Shown here: piece by piece, positions 1-5,986 of the stretch | Position numbering within the stretch: the stretch's first letter is position 1 | Layout: each line of letters opens with the position of its first letter | Source of the DNA: Caldisericia bacterium | GTDB taxonomy: Bacteria > Caldisericota > Caldisericia > UBA6126 | DNA length: 7,106 bases | Reading direction: 5' to 3' | NCBI GenBank assembly: GCA_028708485.1 | Contig: JAQVYZ010000050.1 | Coordinates: 1 to 7,106, forward strand | The notes under the pieces: model-generated | What the model was told of the DNA's origin: nothing | Database searches by the model: none | What the model saw: the letters and a program-made list of their open reading frames with translations, nothing else | Made by a program: the position numbers and the translations under genes

Positions 1-1
1 A

Positions 2-73
2 GGCTTTGGTGAAAAAAAGTACAGTAAATATGGCTTGGAGATACTATCCCTGATTAATGATGAATGGGAGCCG
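2..73 (+). other. C-terminal end of an HRDC-like domain, in frame with xseA
   Basis: Reading in the xseA frame from base 2 gives GFGEKKYSKYGLEILSLIND. This matches the closing pattern of HRDC domains as in RecQ (G-hG-xxK-xxxYG-xxhhxhI, where h is hydrophobic). No stop codon separates it from the OB fold. HRDC domains bind nucleic acid or partner proteins, so the role here would be substrate recruitment, which is inference. Only the last helix-turn region is visible, so the call rests on a short motif. Confidence 0.6.
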
Positions 74-1357
74 ATTTCTTTATTTACGCCCTATGAATCA
101 AAGGACACCTCTGAACGTGAAATACTGACCGTAAGTGATTTTCTCGATAAGGTGAACGCGACTATAAAACCGATCCAGGTTTTTGTCCAGGGAGAGATCA
201 CCGGTTTTAAAATTCAGAAACACCTGTATTTTTCCTTAAAAGACAAACGCGATGAGAGCGTTCTTCAGTGCTTTATGTGGGAAAAAGACTTTGAGATGAC
301 CCAGATTGAGCTGCAGGACGGCTTGGAAGTGATTCTGTATGGGTATCCCGAAATCTATAAATTGTCCGGGAAGATGACTCTAAGGGTAGCTTCGATTGAA
401 CTTGTCGGTGAAGGCGCCCTCAAAAAAGCCTATGATGCCCTGAAGAAAAAGCTGGATGCGGAAGGCTGCTTTGATATCGCCAGAAAAAAACTGCTTTCCG
501 CTTATCCAGTCAGGCTAGGTGTGATTACCTCCAAACAGGGAGCCGTGATAAACGATCTGTACACCAATCTTGGCAAATTTGGTTACAAAATAGCGTTGTA
601 TGACTCCAGGGTCGAAGGAGCTTTGGCTGTCCGGGAACTCGTGAAAGCCATCCGGTATTTTAGATCCAAACCGATTGACCTTCTGATTGTGATTCGCGGA
701 GGCGGCAGTCTGGAGAGCTTGCAAGCATTCAATAACGAAACATTGGTGAAGTCAATCCTGGATTATCCGGTCCCGGTGATTTGCGGTATTGGTCATGACA
801 AGGATGTCCCGCTGTTCTGCCTGGCAGCCGACATGTCTGTTTCTACCCCAACCGCTGTCGCTCGTGAGATCAACCGTACATGGGAGAATGCCATCCAACG
901 ATTGGACTTTTACCAGACTCACCTGATGAGCCAGTTCAGCAAATCAATTCACAGAACAAGAGAGATATCTGAGAAAACGGTCAATTGGAGCATGGTCTAT
1001 CATCAGAGATTAAAGCACACCGACTCTTCCCTGCAAAACCTGATCTCTCATTTCCTGAGTAAAATTTCTTTCACAATCAAGCATTGTGAAAAAGACTTAA
1101 AAATAAGCTCGGACCTTCTCTGGAAACATTTTAAAAGTTCCCTGGAGGCAATTGGAAATAAGTTGACTCAGTTTGAAAAAGAACTGCAGAACAATAATCC
1201 TGAAAGACAGCTAAAACTCGGCTATAGCCTTCTTTTCTCAAAGAACCGTATCGTAAAATCAGTCAACCAGCTTCAACCAAATGATCCCATTCAAATCCAG
1301 CTTTCGGATGGAAATGTCCATGCAAAAGCGGAGGAGATTATTAAAAAGGAGACATGA
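2..1357 (+). CDS. xseA: Exodeoxyribonuclease VII large subunit, 5' end outside window, with HRDC-like N-terminal extension
   Basis: Large subunit of exonuclease VII, which degrades single-stranded DNA to short oligonucleotides in repair and recombination, in the cytoplasm with XseB. The frame is open from base 2. Counting from the in-frame TTG at 35, the N-terminal OB fold begins at about residue 29 (EREILTVSDF) and includes YFSLKDK (65-71). The catalytic domain has GVITSKQGAVIND (162-174, D174 the likely catalytic Asp), IRGGGSLESLQAFNNE (220-235), GIGHDKD (251-257) and STPTAVA (270-276). A long helical segment follows, then the C-terminal motif PERQLKLGYSLL. The family usually starts near the OB fold, so the roughly 40 residues before it are extra and HRDC-like. 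TTG 35 has no Shine-Dalgarno site, so I place the true start upstream of the window. The stop overlaps the xseB start. Identification of the XseA part is secure; the full N-terminus is not visible. Confidence 0.95.
   Translation, partial: GFGEKKYSKYGLEILSLINDEWEPISLFTPYESKDTSEREILTVSDFLDKVNATIKPIQVFVQGEITGFKIQKHLYFSLKDKRDESVLQCFMWEKDFEMTQIELQDGLEVILYGYPEIYKLSGKMTLRVASIELVGEGALKKAYDALKKKLDAEGCFDIARKKLLSAYPVRLGVITSKQGAVINDLYTNLGKFGYKIALYDSRVEGALAVRELVKAIRYFRSKPIDLLIVIRGGGSLESLQAFNNETLVKSILDYPVPVICGIGHDKDVPLFCLAADMSVSTPTAVAREINRTWENAIQRLDFYQTHLMSQFSKSIHRTREISEKTVNWSMVYHQRLKHTDSSLQNLISHFLSKISFTIKHCEKDLKISSDLLWKHFKSSLEAIGNKLTQFEKELQNNNPERQLKLGYSLLFSKNRIVKSVNQLQPNDPIQIQLSDGNVHAKAEEIIKKET
1346..1351 (+). 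promoter_or_regulatory. Ribosome binding site of xseB
   Basis: AAGGAG lies inside the 3' end of xseA. It is 2 bases from the ATG at 1354 and 5 bases from the ATG at 1357. The second spacing is normal, so it favours the start at 1357, which overlaps the xseA TGA by one base (TGATG) and implies translational coupling. Confidence 0.7.
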
Positions 1358-1584
1358 TGGAACCAACGAATTTAACGGAAATATTGAAAGAACTGGAAAA
1401 AATCAATTCCTGGTTCGATCAACAGCAGGAAATTGATGTGGAACAAGGCTTGGAAAAGATCAGGGAGGGAATACGCCTCGTTAAAGCAAGCAGAACCAGA
1501 TTAAAAGAAATCGAGAATGAGTTTGAAGAAATCAAAAAAGAGCTTGTGGAAGACAATACGCCATTACCGAATGATATCAACTGA
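1357..1584 (+). CDS. xseB: Exodeoxyribonuclease VII small subunit
   Basis: Small subunit of exonuclease VII, which binds the helical region of XseA in several copies. The product is 75 residues (76 if the ATG at 1354 is used), the usual size. It is all-helical and charged, with the family layout: LTEILKELEKI, then WFDQQQEIDVEQGLEKIREG, then a long second helix with RTRLKEIENEFEEIKKEL. The position directly after xseA, with overlapping stop and start codons, supports the call strongly because the sequence alone is short and low in complexity. The last 21 bases overlap the end of the convergent ATL gene on the other strand, so the C-terminal tail (about DNTPLPNDIN) is encoded opposite ATL codons. 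This tail lies outside the conserved two-helix core and is probably free to vary. Confidence 0.9.
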   Translation: MEPTNLTEILKELEKINSWFDQQQEIDVEQGLEKIREGIRLVKASRTRLKEIENEFEEIKKELVEDNTPLPNDIN

Positions 1585-1899
1585 CTCATCAGGCAGTTCG
1601 ATCTCCCATTCGTATAATGACATATCAATTAAACCTTCAGCGTTAAATGATACCGCTTCCTTCTCCAGCATTTCTCGCTGTGAGATACCTTCAATCGAAC
1701 GGTCATGAAAAGGGATATCTCCGGATTTCTTCACGACGCGGTGCCAGGGAAGACCGGACGGGCACTGATGCATAGCCCAACCGATCATACGAGCGCTTTG
1801 AGGACTGCCCAGAAAACGGGCGATCTGTCCGTAACTTAGCACTTTCCCTTCTGGTATCAGGGCAACAATCTCATATATTCTTTGGTAAAATTCGCTCAT
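1564..1899 (-). CDS. atl: Alkyltransferase-like protein (ATL), O6-alkylguanine lesion recognition
   Basis: A 111-residue protein of the O6-methylguanine-DNA methyltransferase C-terminal fold. It keeps the helix-turn-helix region with SYGQIARFLG (22-31), where Y23 is the likely base-rotating Tyr. It also keeps SARMIG (35-40), where R37 is the likely intercalating Arg finger. The active-site motif PCHRV is replaced by PWHRV (51-55). Without the Cys it cannot take up the alkyl group. Known ATLs instead bind the lesion, bend DNA and direct it to nucleotide excision repair. The length fits stand-alone ATLs. The gene starts 5 bases after the stop of the HerA-like gene and has no clear Shine-Dalgarno site, so it is probably translated by coupling. 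A TTG directly before the ATG (at 1902) is an alternative start. The 3' end overlaps xseB by 21 bases, tail to tail. Confidence 0.9.
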   Translation of the reverse strand: MSEFYQRIYEIVALIPEGKVLSYGQIARFLGSPQSARMIGWAMHQCPSGLPWHRVVKKSGDIPFHDRSIEGISQREMLEKEAVSFNAEGLIDMSLYEWEIELPDESVDIIR

Positions 1900-1904
1900 C
1901 AATT

Positions 1905-4340
1905 TTAAAAAGCTTGATTCAGGGTCCCATCAGGTGATTTCCAGTAAGGTGCCCAGCATAAAGCCGCTAAGTGGACAGTGATATCCGTTTTTTTAGGTTT
2001 GATACTGACATTTTCCAGCTGTTCGGTAGACGCATCCATTTTCGAGCTTATCAGCTCCATATCTTTTTGCATCTCCACTTCGAGTTCTTTCAGCTTCTGC
2101 GTCATCACCTCAACCGTTTCTTTTGCTCTGTTCACATCCTGGGTCTCTTTCATCGTTCGGCTTGCATTCCTGGCGGTAGTAGTAGCTCTTCCCACCGTTC
2201 CGGTTCCGGAAGTTTTCCTCCCCAGAATTGCCCCTAAAATAGTGGCGCCAACCGAAATAGCTGTCTGCACCCCCTGTTGTTTTACCTGCTCTTTTTCTCG
2301 TTCCAGTGTTTGAGTGGATTTTCGTATTTTTTCTTCCAGGGAAGCCTTCTTGGCAGCATATTTATCCCTGAGATCTTCTAAAGCCTGATCTCTCTGCTCC
2401 CTGACCTGTTGTGTCATGCGTATCCTGAAGTCTCTCTCCTCTTCATTCGGATTGGATATCACTTTCGTACTCGGGCTTTTCCAAAGTGTAACTTGCTGGC
2501 TTCGGTATAACCACTGGAGAGCTTCTTTTTTCAGGTCGTTATCAGCACCGGATTGGCTAAACAGAGAGGGAAGCTCTCCAAAAATAGCCTGATCGGCAGG
2601 CGCTTTTTCCAAATCTTCAATCGCTACCGCACTTTGCATGGCATTGTCCCATTTGATCGGTAAGGGATCATTTTTTACGGGTATCAGATAAGAAATAGGT
2701 TTGTTTTGTTCAATATTGGCTTTTGGTTCTGAAAAAACGATCTGACCGTGGATCAGCACAGTAGGTTGATAGGCCAGGGTCTGACCAGCCACCGGTTGAG
2801 ATCGTAATGGAATATACCACTGCGGAAGCTCATTCTTCAGGACTGGTTTTTGAGATGCCTGTTTCCCGATAGCAGCAGTCATGGTACTCATGCCGGTCGT
2901 ATTGGTGGTTTTTGATACTGGCATGGACGCCTTATAGGGGTCCATCAATACTTTGATCTGCTGACGGGTTAACGGTCCTCTCAGGTATGACATCGCCCAT
3001 CGTGTTTCAAATACAACGGGTTCCTCTTCATGAATGTTGTGCATCAAGAAAACACAGTTGGAAAGCCCTGCTAACAACTGCTCCATTTTCGATCGGTTAA
3101 AGTTCGAACCGGACGTCACCGCCGCACCTTCCAAACCATCCAACACCCGGGCTTTGTCGCGATCTGTTTGCAGTCTGCCAATCAGCCAGGTACCGGTATT
3201 CGCCAGCCCTTTATAATCCAAATCGACAGGATTTTGAGTCACCAGCACCATGCCCACTCCATACGCTCTGGCTTGCTTCAGCAAAGTCAGCATTGGTGTC
3301 TTGGAGGGTGGATTCGCGACTGGGGGGAAAAATCCATAAATCTCATCCATATAGACAATAGCCCGTAAGCTGGTTGTGCCGGATTGCATTCTCATCCAGC
3401 CGATAATCTGGTTTAAAAGCAGGGATACAAAGAACATCCTCTCGGAATCATTCAGATGGGCGATCGAAAAAATGGAAACACGAGGCTTCCCTTTCTCGGT
3501 AAATAAAAGCTTATCAATATCGAGCGCTTCACCTTCCAGCCATGTGCTGAATCCCGGTGCTGCTAAAAGATTATTCAACTTCATCGAAAGTGTGATTCTT
3601 TCTTGCGCGGGATAAAACACATCCAGATCCATCACGCCCACTTTGGTGAATTCCGGAGTTTGAATATAAGTGATCAGGGAAGCGATATCCAAGTTCTTAT
3701 TCTCCTTCCAGCTGTTCCATAAGATGGAAGAAAGGAGGATATGCTCTTTGCTTTGAATAGGGTCTGCTTGAATGCCGATCAATCCGAGCAAGCTGGTCAC
3801 CGTCGTATTAATTCTCTCTCTTAGCAATTCATCATCGTCAATTATCACTTTATTGGGCGCTTCAAAAGATTTTAGTATGGAGACAGGGATGCCTGCCTGA
3901 CTACCGGGGGTATAGATCGCATAATCCGCATTTTGTTTTAGTTTTTCAATCCTATTACCGTCCTGCCCCCATAAGGCCAAACCATTCTTCCACATCTCAG
4001 CTTGTTGTTTTGCATACTCCTCGATGGAGAGATTCTTCTTCTGGGCATCAGATTCATTCACCCAGGGAATAAAATCCTCTGCCTGAAGATTGGAAAATTG
4101 TAAGAGCAGGTTGGTTAAATCTCCTTTCGGATCGATCACAATGGATGGTATGTTATCCATCACAGCTTCCTCTAAAATATTCACACATAGACCTGTTTTC
4201 CCGCTGCCGGTCATACCAACGCAAACCGCATGCGTTGTCAAGTCTTTGGAATCATATAATAATAGTCCCTCTAGTGGTTCTTTCTTTGAAAGATCATACG
4301 GACGACCAAGATAGAATGCGCCTAATTTCTCAAACTCCAT
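1905..4340 (-). CDS. HerA/FtsK-type P-loop ATPase (DUF87/DUF853-like) with coiled-coil tail
   Basis: An 811-residue ATPase of the HerA/FtsK superfamily, probably a hexameric motor acting on DNA; the cellular role is not established. The Walker A motif is GMTGSGKT (42-49), followed by IDPKGDL (69-75), typical of HerA-like proteins. Walker B is AIVYMDEI (327-334; D332, E333). VLVTQNPVDLDYKGL (365-379) and GTWLIGRLQTDRDKARVL (383-400) form the sensor and probable Arg-finger region, with R389 the candidate finger. After a variable linker (about 470-640) come two charged, coiled-coil-like helices (about 640-690 and 728-775). Between them is a hydrophobic, glycine-rich stretch with SVGATILGAILGRK (696-709). 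There is no signal peptide or clear membrane span, so a cytoplasmic location is likely. The start at 4340 is chosen because AGGAGG lies 6 bases upstream and a promoter lies just beyond. It forms an operon with atl. No nurA partner is visible. Confidence 0.9.
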   Translation of the reverse strand: MEFEKLGAFYLGRPYDLSKKEPLEGLLLYDSKDLTTHAVCVGMTGSGKTGLCVNILEEAVMDNIPSIVIDPKGDLTNLLLQFSNLQAEDFIPWVNESDAQKKNLSIEEYAKQQAEMWKNGLALWGQDGNRIEKLKQNADYAIYTPGSQAGIPVSILKSFEAPNKVIIDDDELLRERINTTVTSLLGLIGIQADPIQSKEHILLSSILWNSWKENKNLDIASLITYIQTPEFTKVGVMDLDVFYPAQERITLSMKLNNLLAAPGFSTWLEGEALDIDKLLFTEKGKPRVSIFSIAHLNDSERMFFVSLLLNQIIGWMRMQSGTTSLRAIVYMDEIYGFFPPVANPPSKTPMLTLLKQARAYGVGMVLVTQNPVDLDYKGLANTGTWLIGRLQTDRDKARVLDGLEGAAVTSGSNFNRSKMEQLLAGLSNCVFLMHNIHEEEPVVFETRWAMSYLRGPLTRQQIKVLMDPYKASMPVSKTTNTTGMSTMTAAIGKQASQKPVLKNELPQWYIPLRSQPVAGQTLAYQPTVLIHGQIVFSEPKANIEQNKPISYLIPVKNDPLPIKWDNAMQSAVAIEDLEKAPADQAIFGELPSLFSQSGADNDLKKEALQWLYRSQQVTLWKSPSTKVISNPNEEERDFRIRMTQQVREQRDQALEDLRDKYAAKKASLEEKIRKSTQTLEREKEQVKQQGVQTAISVGATILGAILGRKTSGTGTVGRATTTARNASRTMKETQDVNRAKETVEVMTQKLKELEVEMQKDMELISSKMDASTEQLENVSIKPKKTDITVHLAALCWAPYWKSPDGTLNQAF

Positions 4341-4346
4341 GTGCAA

Positions 4347-4352
4347 CCTCCT
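4347..4352 (-). promoter_or_regulatory. Ribosome binding site of the HerA-like gene
   Basis: On the minus strand AGGAGG is followed by TTGCAC and ATG, a strong site at 6-base spacing. It decides the start at 4340 against an upstream in-frame ATG at 4409. Confidence 0.9.
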
Positions 4353-4378
4353 GGATTTTGTTGTGCTCCTATCACTAA

Positions 4379-4406
4379 ATAGTAAATCCCCCTCCCCATT
4401 TGTCAA
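4379..4406 (-). promoter_or_regulatory. Sigma-70-type promoter of the HerA-like/atl operon
   Basis: On the minus strand a perfect -35 box TTGACA (4406-4401) is followed by a 16-base spacer and the -10 box TACTAT (4384-4379, 4 of 6 matches). Transcription would begin near 4372, giving a leader of about 30 bases before the ATG at 4340. The spacer is purine-rich (GGGGAGGGGG). Prediction from sequence only. Confidence 0.7.
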
Positions 4407-4414
4407 CATTTCAC

Positions 4415-4445
4415 TTTAGGACAGGGGACAGTCCCTTGTACCAAA
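4415..4445. repeat. REP-like palindrome, copy 1 (decayed), upstream of the transposase
   Basis: The left arm GGACAGGGGAC (4419-4429), centre A (4430) and right arm GTCCCTTGTACC (4431-4442) match copies 2 and 3 except at 4418 (A for G), 4436 (T for C) and 4440 (A for C). One change leaves a G-U pair and the others are mismatches, so the hairpin is weakened. The right flank CCAAAAAT matches that of copy 3. The centre base A gives it the same polarity as copy 2. It lies between two divergent genes. Confidence 0.85.
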
Positions 4446-4463
4446 AATGGGAATTGGTATACT
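4436..4463 (+). promoter_or_regulatory. Probable promoter of the transposase
   Basis: TTGTAC (4436-4441) lies 16 bases before TATACT (4458-4463), and TGG directly before it makes an extended -10. The -35 box falls inside palindrome copy 1. It matches the consensus at only 3 of 6 bases, but the extended -10 is strong. Start of transcription would be near 4470. Confidence 0.55.
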
Positions 4464-4480
4464 AAGAGAAAACTCTTTTG

Positions 4481-4487
4481 AAGGTGG
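4481..4487 (+). promoter_or_regulatory. Ribosome binding site of the transposase
   Basis: AAGGTGG lies 5 bases before the TTG at 4493. An in-frame TTG at 4478 would lie before this site, so it is less likely to be the start. Confidence 0.65.
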
Positions 4488-4492
4488 GTATT

Positions 4493-5299
4493 TTGCCAAG
4501 AAAGCCAAGATTGCCAAGCGAAAGTGGAATCTATCACATCATGACAAGAGGTAATGAACAAAAAGATATCTTCCGTGATGATGAGGATAAATCAGTTTTA
4601 ATCAATATTTTGCATCAAAAAAGAATGAAAACCAACACTGCATTCTCCGCTATTTGCATCATGAATAATCATTTGCATTTATTGGGAAAGTTCGATCCGT
4701 TATCCGATTTATCTACCTATATGAACAAAGTGAACACCAGTTATGCAAGTTATTACAACAAGAAATTCATGCGAATCGGTCACGTTTTTCAGGGTAGATA
4801 CAAAAGTGAAGCCATCAAGAATGAACAACAATTTCTTGCCTGCGTCCGCTATATTCACAACAATCCTGTAAAAGCCAAGATTGTTCAAAAACCCGGCGAG
4901 TATCGATGGAGCAGCTTTACTGACTATACCAGTATATCTGGAATGTTTCATGATTTGGTTGACACGCAACCCGTCTTGTCTATCTTTTCACTTAAAAATG
5001 AAACTGCTTTAAAAGAATTTAAACAGCATTCGAGCAACAAAAACCTGGATACTTTTATGGATTGTCAAGAGATAGGTTCAACGATAAATAAATCAATCCT
5101 TACGTGTTCACAAGCGAACCAGTTTTTACTTGACTTTTTGCATCAAATGAAACTGGATCTTACTGATCTGCATAAGTTTGAACATATCAAAAAAAGAAAA
5201 CATCTGATTCACCAGCTGAAAGAGAAATCTAACCTGTCCATTCGTCAGATCGCTGAATTGCTGAATATAAATAAAAATTCCGTTACCAAAGCATTATAG
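4493..5299 (+). CDS. REP-associated tyrosine transposase (RAYT, Y1_Tnp/IS200-like) with C-terminal HTH
   Basis: A 268-residue single-strand transposase of the HUH family, related to the IS200/IS605 TnpA proteins. Such enzymes cut and join DNA through a 5' phosphotyrosine. From a TTG start the protein opens with PRKPRLPSESGIYHIMTRGN. The HUH motif is NNHLHLL (58-64; H60, H62). The motif GHVFQGRYKSE (96-106) and the segment RYIHNNPVKA (119-128) are typical of RAYTs, and Y120 is the likely nucleophile. After the catalytic domain comes a segment of about 100 residues ending in a helix-turn-helix-like stretch with SIRQIAELLNINKNSVTKA (249-267). The shorter E. coli RAYT lacks such a tail. All key residues are present, so the gene looks intact. 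Palindromes 51 bases before the start codon and 5 bases after the stop codon are the probable substrates, which is inference from linkage. Confidence 0.93.
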   Translation: MPRKPRLPSESGIYHIMTRGNEQKDIFRDDEDKSVLINILHQKRMKTNTAFSAICIMNNHLHLLGKFDPLSDLSTYMNKVNTSYASYYNKKFMRIGHVFQGRYKSEAIKNEQQFLACVRYIHNNPVKAKIVQKPGEYRWSSFTDYTSISGMFHDLVDTQPVLSIFSLKNETALKEFKQHSSNKNLDTFMDCQEIGSTINKSILTCSQANQFLLDFLHQMKLDLTDLHKFEHIKKRKHLIHQLKEKSNLSIRQIAELLNINKNSVTKAL

Positions 5300-5303
5300 A
5301 TTT

Positions 5304-5339
5304 TTGGGACAGGGGACAGTCCCCTGTCCCAATTTTTTT
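5304..5339 (+). terminator. REP-like palindrome, copy 2, acting as probable terminator of the transposase
   Basis: Arms GGGACAGGGGAC (5306-5317) and GTCCCCTGTCCC (5319-5330) surround centre A (5318). TT/AA extend this to a 29-base palindrome (5304-5332). Seven T (5333-5339) follow directly, giving the form of an intrinsic terminator for rightward transcription. It begins 5 bases after the transposase stop codon. It is the same repeat as copies 1 and 3, so it is both a repeat and a likely terminator. Confidence 0.8.
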
Positions 5340-5362
5340 ATTCAAACATATAGGAGGAGAAA

Positions 5363-5983
5363 ATGGGATCAGAAAAGTTGTATGCATTACCTGAACTCGA
5401 GTATGGATATAACGAGCTGGAACCGTATATCTCAGAAGAACTTCTGAGATTGCACCATGACAAGCATCATGCGGCTTATGTAAAGGGCGCCAATGATATC
5501 TTGCAGAGAATCGATAAAAGCAAAATCGAAAATACAGATTTTGATACTAAGTCCACCTACAAGGAGCTCTCGTTCCACATTGGCGGACAACTGCTTCACT
5601 CGTTTTTTTGGAAGAACATTGCCCCTTCCGGAAAAGGCGGTGGAGACGAACCTACCGGTATTATCACCGATGTGCTCAATGAAGAGTACGGCTCTATCCA
5701 ACGATTTAAAAAAATATTTACACAAACTGCGATGAGCGTCGAAGGATCCGGATGGGCAGTACTGGCATATTGTAAAATCCTGAACAGACCGATTATGATG
5801 CAAATCGAGAAGCATAATGTCAATATTATCCCTACCTTCAAAATTCTCATGGTCCTTGATGTGTGGGAGCATGCTTATTACGTTGATTACAAAAATGACA
5901 GAGGAAGATATGTAGAAGCATTTTGGAATATTGTAAACTGGGATGATGTTAATAAACGCCTTGATTACATCCTAAAACATTGA
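5363..5983 (+). CDS. sod: Superoxide dismutase, Fe/Mn family
   Basis: Converts superoxide to oxygen and hydrogen peroxide in the cytoplasm; no signal peptide is seen. The 206-residue length is typical. Expected metal ligands are H31 (in LHHDKHHAAYV), H79 (LLHSFFW), D166 and H170 (LDVWEHAYY), with Y39 as the conserved active-site Tyr. The C-terminal signature EAFWNIVNWDD is complete. G75 sits where Mn enzymes have Gly. H151 (QIEKHN) occupies the position of the second-sphere Gln of E. coli SodA; His there is known in Fe enzymes of mycobacteria and Sulfolobus. The usual GGH before the ligand segment is GGQ here. Metal use therefore cannot be settled, though Fe or either metal is favoured. The start has AGGAGG (5352-5357) at 5 bases. 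No clear promoter fits in the 63 bases after the transposase. Palindrome copies 2 and 3 flank the gene. Confidence 0.95.
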   Translation: MGSEKLYALPELEYGYNELEPYISEELLRLHHDKHHAAYVKGANDILQRIDKSKIENTDFDTKSTYKELSFHIGGQLLHSFFWKNIAPSGKGGGDEPTGIITDVLNEEYGSIQRFKKIFTQTAMSVEGSGWAVLAYCKILNRPIMMQIEKHNVNIIPTFKILMVLDVWEHAYYVDYKNDRGRYVEAFWNIVNWDDVNKRLDYILKH

Positions 5984-5986
5984 TTC

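Larger units (their letters stand above)
4415..5332 (+). mobile_element. REP-RAYT unit: transposase flanked by two same-polarity REP palindromes
   Basis: A roughly 0.9-kb block in which one HUH transposase gene lies between palindrome copies 1 and 2. This is the arrangement described for RAYT genes, which are usually single-copy and linked to the REP sequences they are thought to spread. No longer terminal inverted repeats or target-site duplication were recognised, so the outer limits are those of the palindromes and are provisional. Whether the unit moves as a whole is unknown. Confidence 0.6.

Noticed and set aside
35..37. TTG 35 as the real xseA start
   Set aside because: There is no Shine-Dalgarno site, the frame is open to the window edge and the residues before it look like protein (HRDC end).
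1978..2313. Plus-strand reading frames within the HerA-like gene
   Set aside because: They are antisense to the coiled-coil codons, with biased Ser/Phe/Val-rich composition and no start signals.
4385..4400. G-quadruplex in the HerA-gene promoter spacer
   Set aside because: Only two long G runs are present (GGGG and GGGGG), which is too few for a stable quadruplex.
4341..4409. Longer N-terminus of the HerA-like ATPase from the ATG at 4409
   Set aside because: That start lies upstream of the predicted -35 and -10 boxes, has no ribosome site and adds residues unlike the family, while the ATG at 4340 has AGGAGG at 6 bases.
4478..4492. Transposase start at TTG 4478
   Set aside because: It precedes the AAGGTGG ribosome site and adds five residues before the family-typical PRKPRLPSESG start.
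5432..5872. 146-codon minus-strand reading frame inside sod
   Set aside because: It lies wholly within a well-supported conserved gene, has no ribosome site and resembles no family I know.
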